Shown one piece after another: positions 8,533 through 16,759 of a stretch of DNA of 56,397 bases. Where the stretch lies: positions 1-56,397 of the forward strand of contig NZ_JABVBB010000026.1 in assembly GCF_013346665.1 (NCBI RefSeq), given 5' to 3'. The notes under the pieces were generated by a model that ran no database searches, had not been told where the DNA came from, and saw only the letters and a program-made list of their open reading frames with translations. Within the stretch, counting starts at the first letter, position 1. The number at the start of each line of letters is the position of its first letter. This DNA is from Sulfitobacter maritimus. Lineage in GTDB: Bacteria > Pseudomonadota > Alphaproteobacteria > Rhodobacterales > Rhodobacteraceae. Position numbers and translations under genes: made by a program.

Positions 8533-9996
8533 TTAGCTTAAGTCAAAGCGCTCTACCGGTACGTGTTGGAAAGGCAGAGCGTATGTATTGGCCATTGCGG
8601 GGCCGAGGGTATCGACTTGGATAACCCTGTCGAAGATAGGCCCCAAAGCCGCCATGAAGTGGTTTTTCGCTTTGGCTAATAGAACCGGCACGTGTTCCAA
8701 GTTGATACCGTGCAAAGTAAAGTAGTTGATGTCGTTCGGCGATTGCGCGGCAGAAGTAACTATTATCCGCAATGGACCAGAGCGGAGCAGAACCGTTGGG
8801 CCGAGCTCTGTAGGTCGACCCGCTTCCATTGGACCAGCATTGACGAACCGCCCCATAGTCAACTTCTCCACATAGACAGAAATAGCCACAGGTGCGCCAA
8901 AGCGACGATCTAGCTGCCCGCCAAGGGCGACATCAAGTTGGGAATTTAGCCCAGACTCTGCCGCACGAGCCACAAGCGCTGAGTCATTGAAAAACGCAAA
9001 AACACTGCCTTCTGGAACGCCCATATCCAGAGCCGCTTTAAATAAGCCAGGAGTATCCCCTCCGCCTCCAGACAGCGGATTATCTGACGGCTCAAGTATC
9101 GCAATGCGCTTCCCACCGTCCCAAGGGCGGCTCTGCAGCACCTCAGAAGCAGCCCGTAGCTTCGGAGTGAATTTCTTCCGCAACGACACCATCTTGCGGC
9201 AAACCGCAGCGGCTGCACGCTCAGCCGCTGAACGTTCTGCATAAGTGACTAAGACCCCAGCATTCGCCGCTGGTGTGTCAGCGTAAGCAAAACTGGCGAA
9301 TGGGCACACGGCAAACACTCCATCGAATGCACTAACCTGCTCATTGGCGATATGCACAACCTCGGTCATTGGCGCGCCTGGGGCCGTCCGCATTCCAAAG
9401 CTGGGTAGAATTTTATTAATGCGCTGCATTAGGACTGAGGACCGTATTTCTCCTGTGATGTTTTGCGCCAACAATTCCAACGCAATGACAGCAGTCTCAG
9501 CCATATCTATGTGTGGATACGTGCGATAGACTGCCGCCCCATTCAGGGCGGCAACCATCCGTTGCGTCGGGCAAGCATGCATATCGAAAGAAGCTACGAT
9601 TGGAGTCTCTGGATAGCACGCCCGCAAGCGGCAAACGATCTCCTCTTCGGAAGCCAAGCTTTCGGTCCCTAGAGATGCCCCATGAAGAGACAAGTAAATT
9701 CCATCTACGTCATGAAACAAAGGGTCACCAGCTATCTCTGCAACGATCTCGTCGAGCAGTTCTTGCTTTACTGGCCCTCCAGGCGGGGCAGAAGCACAGC
9801 GGGAGAAAACTAACTCCACCTCCGGTCTCGCATCGGCCCACTCTAGAGCGCCACCGATCTCAGTCGCCGTCCCTCTGAAAGCACTTCCGACCGCGTCCCC
9901 TCTTAGCCACTCACGGGCACGAAACTCGGCCATGCCGACCGTGAAAGGCGAGAAGGAATTAGCTTCATACCAGAACCGTGCGACTGCAATTTTCAT
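8533..9996 (-). CDS. M81-family metallopeptidase (MlrC-like)
   Basis: 487 residues from ATG 9996 with GGAG five bases upstream; an upstream in-frame ATG at 10110 lacks this. The N-terminal domain starts MKIAVARFWYEANSFSPF, the usual opening of the MlrC/DUF1485 family. Likely metal-binding residues are H105 (SLHGAS), D138 and H140 (SFDMHACPT) and H162 (TYPHIDMAE). The C-terminal MlrC domain follows from about 300 (EPSDNPLSGGGGDTPGL). The founding member, MlrC, cleaves linear microcystin fragments. Homologues in TRAP or ABC operons are of unknown substrate. It is the first gene of the operon, so the imported compound is probably cleaved here before the aminotransferase acts. No signal peptide is visible, so it should act in the cytoplasm. 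Confidence 0.88.
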   Translation of the reverse strand: MKIAVARFWYEANSFSPFTVGMAEFRAREWLRGDAVGSAFRGTATEIGGALEWADARPEVELVFSRCASAPPGGPVKQELLDEIVAEIAGDPLFHDVDGIYLSLHGASLGTESLASEEEIVCRLRACYPETPIVASFDMHACPTQRMVAALNGAAVYRTYPHIDMAETAVIALELLAQNITGEIRSSVLMQRINKILPSFGMRTAPGAPMTEVVHIANEQVSAFDGVFAVCPFASFAYADTPAANAGVLVTYAERSAAERAAAAVCRKMVSLRKKFTPKLRAASEVLQSRPWDGGKRIAILEPSDNPLSGGGGDTPGLFKAALDMGVPEGSVFAFFNDSALVARAAESGLNSQLDVALGGQLDRRFGAPVAISVYVEKLTMGRFVNAGPMEAGRPTELGPTVLLRSGPLRIIVTSAAQSPNDINYFTLHGINLEHVPVLLAKAKNHFMAALGPIFDRVIQVDTLGPAMANTYALPFQHVPVERFDLS

Positions 9997-10003
9997 TACC
10001 GCT

Positions 10004-10052
10004 CCAAAACAAATGCGTTTTTGCATGGGTAAACCAAAACAAACGTTTTGCA
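10004..10052. promoter_or_regulatory. Two tandem operator-like repeats before the M81/TRAP operon
   Basis: CCAAAACAAATGCGTTTTTGCA (10004-10025) and CCAAAACAAACGTTTTGCA (10034-10052) are near copies, 30 bases start to start. Each has CAAAAC and GTTTTG half-sites in inverted orientation around an A-rich centre. They lie directly upstream of the M81 start codon on the minus strand. RpiR-family proteins bind such palindromes, so the operon's own regulator is the likely ligand. Confidence 0.5.
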
Positions 10053-10475
10053 AGCGATTTTTCTGACTTTTGATCTGAATTCGTTGATTGAACGTGAGTG
10101 GAAACGCCAAACTATGCAGTGATCAGAATGTGTGGAAACACTAGCGAAGGGGGGAACGACGCAAGCAATCGCGTTCTTGGCATTCTCGCGCCAAAGCGCC
10201 ACGATGCATAAATTGCAAAACGGTTGTTCCAAAGGTGGGCAGCCTGGCTTGACAAGGCCAAAGCCAGCACCGAGGTGCGAACTTTTCAGTTATATCATCC
10301 GGACGCAAACCACTGCGCCATTCAGACTTAAATCAACCAATCGAGGTGCCGCACCGGCCCTCAAGAATGAGAGATTTTAGTAAGTGGGCTCAAATCTTCA
10401 CTGTTAGGCTCACAATTCTCTATATGCCTATTACCAAGTTAACCTAACCTCCCATCCAGAGCTACCAACAACCGC
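10053..10475. other. Intergenic region between the TRAP/M81 and pca operons
   Basis: About 420 AT-richer bases. It must hold the promoter of the M81 operon (minus strand) and the end of pcaF. I see no convincing gene and no clear terminator. The short plus frame at 10132-10380 has no recognisable protein. Confidence 0.4.
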
Positions 10476-11675
10476 TCAGACGGCCTCTAACGCAATCGCG
10501 ATACCTTGACCGACACCAATACACATCGTGGAGAGGGACTTCTCGCCGGGTTTCAACTCCAGCATGGCCGTGCCGGTGATTCTAGCCCCTGACATGCCCA
10601 ACGGATGGCCAAGGCTGATCGCACCGCCATTGGGGTTCACCCGTGGGTCGTCGTCTGCAATGCCCAAATCGCGTAAGGTAGCGAGGCCTTGTGACGCGAA
10701 AGCCTCGTTCAGTTCGATGACACTGAAATCCTCCTGCCTCAGCCCAAGACGCGCCATCAGCTTCTTTGACGCAGGTGCCGGACCAAAGCCCATGATGCGC
10801 GGTGCGACTCCGGCCGTCGCGCCACCGAGCACCTTGGCGATGGGGGTCAGCCCATGTTTCTCTGCGGCTTCTTTCGTGGCGAGGATCAATGCCGCCGCAC
10901 CATCATTCACGCCGGAGGCATTGCCCGCCGTCACCGTGCCATCCGCTTTGACGAAGGATTTGAGCTTTTGCAGCGCTTCTAAGGTGGTCAAAGGGCGGGG
11001 GTGCTCATCTTCTGACACGATGAGGGGGGCGCCCCGGCGTTGCGGAATGGAGACAGGCACGATCTCTTGCGCCAGCCGACCGCTTGCCATTGCGGCACCC
11101 GCTTTTTGCTGGGACCGCAGGGCGAAAGCATCCTGATCTGCACGGTTGATCTCAAAATCCTCCGCCACGTTCTCGGCGGTTTCAGGCATTGAGTCGACGC
11201 CATATTGTGTCTTCATCAATTTGTTGACGAAACGCCAGCCGATGGTGGTGTCAAAGACCTCGTTGGTCCGTGAAAAGGCGGTCTCGGCCTTGGGCATCAC
11301 GAAGGGGGCGCGCGACATGCTCTCAACCCCACCGGCGACGATCACCTCGGCCTCTCCGGCCTTGATCGCCCGTGCGGCGGTGATCACCGCGTCCATGCCT
11401 GAGCCGCAGAGTCGGTTCATCGTGGTGCCGGGCACGGTCTCGGGGTAGCCGGCAAGCAGCATCGACATCCGTGCGACGTTGCGATTGTCCTCACCAGCCT
11501 GATTGGCGCAGCCGAAGATGACTTCGTCGATCGCCGCGGGATCCAAAGACGGGTTACGCTCGATCAGCGCCCTGAGGGGCACCGCGCCCAGATCATCGGC
11601 CCGTACCGAAGACAGTGCCCCGCCATATCGGCCAATGGGGGTACGGATGTGGTCACAGATATAGACGTCGATCAT
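10476..11675 (-). CDS. pcaF: 3-oxoadipyl-CoA thiolase (acetyl-CoA acyltransferase)
   Basis: 399 residues, full thiolase length. The nucleophilic Cys is C90 in NRLCGSG, the active-site His is H357 in ISLGHPLGMSGAR and the second Cys is C385 in TMCIGVGQG. It splits 3-oxoadipyl-CoA with CoA to succinyl-CoA and acetyl-CoA, the last step of the beta-ketoadipate pathway. The specific role comes from the neighbours: its ATG overlaps the stop of the CoA-transferase beta subunit by four bases, forming the pcaIJF order. Confidence 0.93.
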   Translation of the reverse strand: MIDVYICDHIRTPIGRYGGALSSVRADDLGAVPLRALIERNPSLDPAAIDEVIFGCANQAGEDNRNVARMSMLLAGYPETVPGTTMNRLCGSGMDAVITAARAIKAGEAEVIVAGGVESMSRAPFVMPKAETAFSRTNEVFDTTIGWRFVNKLMKTQYGVDSMPETAENVAEDFEINRADQDAFALRSQQKAGAAMASGRLAQEIVPVSIPQRRGAPLIVSEDEHPRPLTTLEALQKLKSFVKADGTVTAGNASGVNDGAAALILATKEAAEKHGLTPIAKVLGGATAGVAPRIMGFGPAPASKKLMARLGLRQEDFSVIELNEAFASQGLATLRDLGIADDDPRVNPNGGAISLGHPLGMSGARITGTAMLELKPGEKSLSTMCIGVGQGIAIALEAV

Positions 11676-12367
11676 GCCAATTCCTCCGGTACGATAAGAT
11701 CGGCAACATCGCCTTCAATGTGCAACGTGGCTCCGGTGACGGCCTGTAGAACATCCATGCTCAGCCCCGGCACTTTCTCCCGCAGGATGAACCTGCCGCC
11801 CTTGATGTCGATCACCGCAAGGGAGGTATAGATTTGGGTGACACACCCCACGCCAGTGAGCGGGAAGGTACAGCGTTCGACCAGTTTCGGGCTGCCCTCC
11901 TTGGTGACATGATCGGTGACCACGGCCACGCGTTTGGCGCCATGTACAAGGTCCATCGCGCCGCCCACGGCAGGCACGCCCTTGGTGCCGACGCGCCAAT
12001 TCGCCAGATCGCCATTCTGAGCCACCTGATAGGCTCCCAACACGGCGAGATCGAGATGCCCGCCGCGGACCATCGCGAAACTGTCGGCATGGTGGAAAAA
12101 CGCGGCACCGGGCTTGAGCGTGATCGGCTTCTTGCCAGCGTTGATCAGGTCCCAGTCCTCTTCGCCCTCTTTCGGGGCCTGACCGAAACCCAAAACCCCG
12201 TTTTCGGTGTGATAGGTCATATCGCGGCCTTCGGGCTGGAACTTGGCGATCATCTCGGGAAAACCGATGCCGAGGTTGACGTAAGATCCGTCTTCGATGT
12301 CCTGCGCCGCGCGCCATGCGATCTGCGCGTTCGAAAGCTTGTCCTGCATGATGTTGAACTCAGCCAT
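11672..12367 (-). CDS. pcaJ: 3-oxoadipate CoA-transferase, beta subunit
   Basis: 231 residues. The class I CoA-transferase beta fold shows NLGIGFPEM at 31-39 and the catalytic Glu E55 in TENGVLG. With PcaI it moves CoA from succinyl-CoA to 3-oxoadipate. It overlaps pcaI by one base and pcaF by four, so the three genes are coupled. Succinyl-CoA:3-ketoacid (acetoacetate) transferases look similar; the adjacent thiolase and IclR regulator favour the pca assignment. Confidence 0.9.
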   Translation of the reverse strand: MAEFNIMQDKLSNAQIAWRAAQDIEDGSYVNLGIGFPEMIAKFQPEGRDMTYHTENGVLGFGQAPKEGEEDWDLINAGKKPITLKPGAAFFHHADSFAMVRGGHLDLAVLGAYQVAQNGDLANWRVGTKGVPAVGGAMDLVHGAKRVAVVTDHVTKEGSPKLVERCTFPLTGVGCVTQIYTSLAVIDIKGGRFILREKVPGLSMDVLQAVTGATLHIEGDVADLIVPEELA

Positions 12368-13086
12368 CAGTAAACCACTCCCGTGCGCACAAGCACTTCT
12401 TCTTGTTGGGGTTCTGCCACTTCCACGATGGCATCGACGAAGATACCCGGGGTGATGACCGCTTGCGGGTCAATGCTGCCAGGCACCCCCAGCACGCTGA
12501 CCTGCGCGATGGTTTTCGCTGCCGCCATGGCCATCAGCGGGTTAAAGTTGCGGCCTGCCATGCGGTAGGTCAGGTTGCCGGTGCGATCCCCGTCCTGACC
12601 CTTGATCAGCGCAAAATCCGCCTTGAGCCATCTTTCGCGGACATACATCTTGCCGTCGAATTCCTCGGTCGGTTTGCCTTCGGCAAGTTCCGTGCCGAAG
12701 GAGGTCGGCGTGTAGAAGGCGGGGATGCCGGCACCGGCGGCGCGGATGCGCTCGGCCAATGTGCCTTGGGGGATGAGGTCCAGCTCGATCTCGCCCGCGA
12801 GGTACTTTTCATTGAAGGCTTCGGCGTTGGAACTGCGCGGGAAAGAGCAGATCATCTTGCGGACCATGCCCGCTTTTATCATCGCGGCGATCCCACAATA
12901 GCCGTTGCCTGCATTGTTGTTGATGATAGTGATCGCCGCCGGGCTGCCAGTGGCCCGAAAGCGGTCGATAAGGGCGTGGATCAGTTCGATGGGCGCGCCA
13001 GAGCCGCCAAACCCCCCGATCATCACTGTCGCCCCATCCGGGATGTCGGCCACAGCATCGGCCACGGTAGGAAGTGCTTTATCCAT
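12367..13086 (-). CDS. pcaI: 3-oxoadipate CoA-transferase, alpha subunit
   Basis: 239 residues with the alpha-subunit glycine-rich loop GGFGGSGAP (23-31) and the GNGYCGIAAMIKAG region. It pairs with PcaJ. It is the first gene of pcaIJF, with a GAGGAGACC ribosome site upstream of the ATG, and is transcribed away from the IclR-type regulator. The 105-base gap to that gene should contain the operon promoter. Confidence 0.9.
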   Translation of the reverse strand: MDKALPTVADAVADIPDGATVMIGGFGGSGAPIELIHALIDRFRATGSPAAITIINNNAGNGYCGIAAMIKAGMVRKMICSFPRSSNAEAFNEKYLAGEIELDLIPQGTLAERIRAAGAGIPAFYTPTSFGTELAEGKPTEEFDGKMYVRERWLKADFALIKGQDGDRTGNLTYRMAGRNFNPLMAMAAAKTIAQVSVLGVPGSIDPQAVITPGIFVDAIVEVAEPQQEEVLVRTGVVY

Positions 13087-13147
13087 TGCTGGTCTCCTCA
13101 GGTTGCAGAGGGTCTAGCGGCCAGATTCATAGGAGGCTAGAAATTTG

Positions 13148-13204
13148 CGCGTATGTTGACATTTGTTCGCATTGCGTACTTTGGTGTGCGTATGACGAAC
13201 AAAT
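13148..13204. promoter_or_regulatory. pca divergent control region with inverted repeat
   Basis: ATTTGTTCG (13161-13169) and CGAACAAAT (13196-13204) are perfect 9-bp inverted arms. GCGTATG occurs twice nearby (13149-13155 and 13188-13194). A sigma70-like promoter, TTGACA (13156-13161) and TACTTT (13177-13182), points toward the regulator. The arms bracket this -10 box and the regulator ATG at 13192, which suggests autoregulation. Confidence 0.55.
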
Positions 13205-13953
13205 CCAGCAGTACAGTCTCTTCGCTCGCTAAGGGACTTAAGGTGATCGAGTGTTTCGACGCGCAGCGCTCAAAGCTGTCTATTAGCGAGGTCGCCGCGC
13301 TGACCGGGCTTGACCGTGCTACTTCGCGCCGATGCCTGTTGACGCTACATGCCGAAGGCTACGCTGCATATGACGGGAAGTTCTTTACGCTGACACACCG
13401 CTGCTTGCGCCTTGGCACCGGGGCCATCGGTGGCTTGCAACTGCCTCAGGTCGTGCAGCCCTGGCTGGATCAACTGACCGAACAGATCGGCCAAAGCTGT
13501 TCCGTGGCCATCCTTGACGAGACCGAGATTGTCTATCTCGCCCGAGCATCGCAGCGGCGGGTCATGTCGATCGGCCTGATGCCCGGCTCACGCCTCCCGG
13601 CGCATAGCACCTCCATGGGGCGGGTGCTGCTCGCTGCGATGCCGGACGTGGAAGCGCGCCGCGTCATTGAGGCGTCAGACCTATCCCCGCGCACCCGGTT
13701 TAGCCTCACCGACCCGGAGGAAATCATGGCGCAGGTACAGGCGGCGCGGACGTGCGGTTATGCGCTGGTCGACCAAGAAGTTGAAATAAGCCTGCGCTCT
13801 CTCGCGGTGCCGGTGCTCAACAGCAAGGGTGCCGTGGTTGCGGCCTTGAACACCGGGATGGCAGCAACGCAGCCCGATCCGGAAGAATTGGTCGAAAATT
13901 ACCTGCCTGCACTGTTGAGGGTGCAGGCTGGAATCGCGCGTGTGCTTGGGTAG
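13192..13953 (+). CDS. pcaR: IclR-family regulator of the pca genes
   Basis: 253 residues from ATG 13192. The N-terminal winged helix (about 5-65) contains SISEVAALTGLDRATSRRCLLTL. The C-terminal IclR effector domain follows (about 75-250) with HSTSMGRVLLA and QEVEISLRSLAVPV. PcaR/PobR-type members sense beta-ketoadipate or related compounds and control pca genes. It is divergent from pcaIJF, which is the usual arrangement. The -10 box lies so close to this ATG that the message may be leaderless. The upstream in-frame ATG at 13153 would precede the promoter and is less likely. Confidence 0.85.
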   Translation: MTNKSSSTVSSLAKGLKVIECFDAQRSKLSISEVAALTGLDRATSRRCLLTLHAEGYAAYDGKFFTLTHRCLRLGTGAIGGLQLPQVVQPWLDQLTEQIGQSCSVAILDETEIVYLARASQRRVMSIGLMPGSRLPAHSTSMGRVLLAAMPDVEARRVIEASDLSPRTRFSLTDPEEIMAQVQAARTCGYALVDQEVEISLRSLAVPVLNSKGAVVAALNTGMAATQPDPEELVENYLPALLRVQAGIARVLG

Positions 13954-14181
13954 AGGCCATGGCTCAAGCAAAGAAGGCCAATCGCAGCGAAGGTCTCTTG
14001 ACTGACGAAACCGAAATTGTTGTTTATCATCGAACTCCGCAGGCCCCGAACATTATCTACCCGATCTATCGCAACCTCCGCAGGTTCATCGCGGTTTCAT
14101 CCCGTGAAAAGGGCAAGCTCCACCCCCTTTCACCCCAAGGGGAAGAGCTGGGTAAGCTCCTCGGCTGAAGATGGATCAGAG

Positions 14182-15021
14182 ATGACTGATTTCGAGAACG
14201 ACCCCGACTACGAAGAATGCCTTGTGACCTTTTTTGATGTCCTCTGTTTCAGGAACCTCCTGCACACACGAAGCGGTGCAGAGATCAGGCACTTGCTTTC
14301 GATGTTTCGCAGGGTGTCCGAAGGGGATGCCACGCCGCCCATCCGCTCCGACGCGATGCGGATGATCAGCGAAGTCCATGCGGAGATCGTGTCTGACGCG
14401 ATCGTCAGAACCGGAACCATTGAAACTCAGTACCAGGCCGGCCCCTTGGTCTGGGAGCTCATTGATCTGCTGCACATCCAGATCGAATGCGTGGCAAATG
14501 GCATATTGGTGCGCGGCGCAATGACCATCGGCCCTATGCATCTCGGCATCGACTTCAGTGGTCCGGTGTTTGGGCCTGCCCTCGTTCAGGCTTATTTCAT
14601 GGAAGAAGGCGAGGTCATCTTCCCCCGCATTGCGATCCATGAAGATGTCATCGAACGCCACCGGCAGGACCAAACGCTGTGGCGGGAAGGACATTCCTAT
14701 GAGGATGAAGAGCGTCACCTGAACAACCTCCTGCGCCAGGACGAGTCAGGCCTCCACTACATCGACTATCTTCGCGCCAGTCTCAGCGAGCTTGACGGCG
14801 AATACGCCGGCTGGATCGAGTTTCTGGGTAGGCACAAAACGTTGGTGGAGAGCGGTCTCGCCGACAGTCCCAACGCGACGGTGCGGCGCAAATACAGCTG
14901 GCTCAAGAACTACCACAACGCAGTCATCGACGAAAAAATGGCAAACTTGGAACCGGGCGCGATGACCGAGGATGGGGACCCTTGGGAAGCTCTGTTCAGA
15001 GACCTCAGGATCGAAGCCTGA
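14182..15021 (+). CDS. Nucleotide-cyclase-like orphan protein
   Basis: 279 residues from ATG 14182. The layout follows the class III nucleotidyl cyclase core: FFDVLCF with D19, then VSDAIV with D72 (the two positions that bind metal in cyclases), then RGAMTIG (111-117), and a GPALVQAYFMEE helix. The helical C-terminal half (about 165-270) is unassigned. I do not know a characterised member. A signalling or defence-type cyclase is possible but so is a catalytically silent relative. It stands alone between pcaR and the scpB pair, with a weak ribosome site. The upstream frame 13959-14168 is not convincing. Confidence 0.7.
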   Translation: MTDFENDPDYEECLVTFFDVLCFRNLLHTRSGAEIRHLLSMFRRVSEGDATPPIRSDAMRMISEVHAEIVSDAIVRTGTIETQYQAGPLVWELIDLLHIQIECVANGILVRGAMTIGPMHLGIDFSGPVFGPALVQAYFMEEGEVIFPRIAIHEDVIERHRQDQTLWREGHSYEDEERHLNNLLRQDESGLHYIDYLRASLSELDGEYAGWIEFLGRHKTLVESGLADSPNATVRRKYSWLKNYHNAVIDEKMANLEPGAMTEDGDPWEALFRDLRIEA

Positions 15022-15117
15022 GTTCTCTCAACAAGTCACGACTGAGAGCGTCACGAAATGTCCACGACATGCCTACCCGTTTGGCCAATACGGGGATCTC
15101 CAGCCCCGCCACCATTC

Positions 15118-15714
15118 CTATGACCCGCCAACCAAACCTGCGTCCTCCAAATGCTCCCGCTCTGGCAGATCCGCGAGCGTATCCAGATCAAATGCAACAA
15201 GGAACTGCTCGGTCGTCACAAAGGTGTAGGGCGCACCGCGGCGCGGCGATCGTGGCCCGGTCCCGATCAAGTCGCGCGCATGCAGCCGCCCGATCCGGTC
15301 ACGGCTGATTTCCTTGCCGAAGATATCCTTGAGCCCGTCGCGCGTGATCGGCTGGTGGTAAGCGATGGCCGCCAAAACCGCGACGTCGAATTCGCTCAGG
15401 TCCAGCAATTGGTCCACGATATCTGCCGCCGCGCGGATAGCAGGGGCGTAGATAGCCCGCGTCCGGAACATCCAGCCGCCGGCGACTTGAGCGATCTCGA
15501 AGGCCCGCCCCTCCAGATCGGCGGCAAGGTCCTCTACCAGCAGGTCGACCGAAGCGCCCTGCCCCACCACGCGGGCCAGGTCGTCGCGCGGCACCGGCGA
15601 GGCAGAGGCGAAGAGGACCGCCTCGATCCGGCGCATCCATTCTCGCCAGCGCAGTTCTCCCGGCAGGTCGAGCAACTCGCGGTCCAGTTCGGAGTCAGAG
15701 CGATCCTTCGCCAT
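15118..15714 (-). CDS. scpB: ScpB-like segregation/condensation protein
   Basis: 198 residues with the tandem winged-helix layout of ScpB: RRIEAVLFASASPVPRDDLARVVG at the start, LSEFDVAVLAAIAYHQPITRDGLKDIFG in the middle and GRGAPYTFVTT-like RGAPYTFVTTEQFL near the end. Chromosomal ScpB bridges SMC and the kleisin ScpA. No scpA or smc gene is visible here, so this is a plasmid-borne paralogue. It follows the DUF1403 gene by two bases and is probably co-transcribed. It may act in plasmid segregation, but that is inferred from family and location. Confidence 0.85.
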   Translation of the reverse strand: MAKDRSDSELDRELLDLPGELRWREWMRRIEAVLFASASPVPRDDLARVVGQGASVDLLVEDLAADLEGRAFEIAQVAGGWMFRTRAIYAPAIRAAADIVDQLLDLSEFDVAVLAAIAYHQPITRDGLKDIFGKEISRDRIGRLHARDLIGTGPRSPRRGAPYTFVTTEQFLVAFDLDTLADLPEREHLEDAGLVGGS

Positions 15715-15716
15715 CG

Positions 15717-16601
15717 CTACACCCCGTAGAGCCGGAAGGTGTCGCGCCCGGTCAGCTCGCGCACCGCGCCGAGGTCGACCAGCCGGTCGCAGAGCCGCCG
15801 CGCGGCGCGATCCGGCAAAGGCAAGGCCGGCGGCGCCACAGCATCGCGGGCAAGAAACATCTCGACCGCAGCGCCCGCTGCCTTTGCCCGCAGTTTTGGC
15901 GCGACTGTCTTAAGATGCGTCGCCCGCCGCGTGAGGTCTGCGGTCAGCCGAACGGCCTCGATTGCCGAAGAGATGAGTGCGCGATGACAGGCCAGACGCA
16001 AGTCGTCGTTTTGCTTGCGCAGGTCGGCGCGGTTCAGGCCAGCCGTCAGTAACGGCACGACATAATTCCAACCGAGGGCTTGTGCGAGGGCCGCATCCGC
16101 GAGGATCAGCGCCGGGATGTCGGCACGCGGCGCCTCGCTTAGTACCGCCTCCAACACCATCGCGGACCGTGTCACCGGCGTCCCTTTTCCGGCATCAAGC
16201 CACGCGGCAATCTGGCCCGGATCGATGGTCGGTAAGGCTCGGCCCAGAGCCTTGATCGACACCGGCCGCTCCGCCGCGCCCCGCCAGGCGAGGTAGGTTT
16301 CGCCGGCCGGCCCGGGAAGATCGCCCGGACGCAACAGGTGCACCGCATCGCGCAACTCTGCTTCCCGCTCCGGGCGGCCAGAGGACGCGACGCAGGCCGC
16401 GGCCGCGCGCAGTGCCAGACGATCCCGCAACAAGGCTTGGGGGACCGCCGCGCGGCCCAACACAAGATGCAGATGGTTCAGGGCGGCGCCCGACAAAAAA
16501 GCAACATCTTCAAGGGTTTCAGCGTGCGCAGAGATGACCCATTTAGGCATCCTGGGTAACGTGTCGAGATCGTTGATGGGGTTCAGTCGGGCAAAGGTCA
16601 T
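15717..16601 (-). CDS. DUF1403-family protein
   Basis: 294 residues, Ala/Leu/Arg rich and mostly helical. The WVISAHAETLEDVAFLSGAALNHLHLVL opening and LRDAVHLLRPGDLPGPAGE are typical of DUF1403, a family of unknown function found on alphaproteobacterial plasmids, usually next to a plasmid ScpB. It lies two bases upstream of scpB in the same direction. The arrangement suggests a partner of ScpB in DNA organisation or segregation; no catalytic residues are visible. Confidence 0.85.
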   Translation of the reverse strand: MTFARLNPINDLDTLPRMPKWVISAHAETLEDVAFLSGAALNHLHLVLGRAAVPQALLRDRLALRAAAACVASSGRPEREAELRDAVHLLRPGDLPGPAGETYLAWRGAAERPVSIKALGRALPTIDPGQIAAWLDAGKGTPVTRSAMVLEAVLSEAPRADIPALILADAALAQALGWNYVVPLLTAGLNRADLRKQNDDLRLACHRALISSAIEAVRLTADLTRRATHLKTVAPKLRAKAAGAAVEMFLARDAVAPPALPLPDRAARRLCDRLVDLGAVRELTGRDTFRLYGV

Positions 16602-16680
16602 GCCTGAAGCCTACAAGAGCGCGGCGCTTTCTGCCAGAAAATAGCAACCGAACCGCCCCGCCTTGCCGCTTGGCAAAATG

Positions 16681-16712
16681 TCCAATAAGTTTACATTATC
16701 GGACTTGTTGGA
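16681..16712. repeat. Imperfect inverted repeat before the tyrosine recombinase
   Basis: TCCAATAAGT (16681-16690) and ACTTGTTGGA (16703-16712) match at nine of ten positions around a 12-base centre, 48 bases before the recombinase GTG. It could be the recombinase's core site (two arms around a spacer, as in dif-like sites) or an operator. Confidence 0.35.
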
Positions 16713-16759
16713 ATATGCTGCTACACAGTCTCAAAATCAGCGAATTTTAAGGGGAAAGA

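Noticed and set aside
13959..14168. Small ORF after the IclR gene
   Set aside because: It overlaps the region upstream of the cyclase-like gene, lacks a ribosome site and has no convincing protein features.
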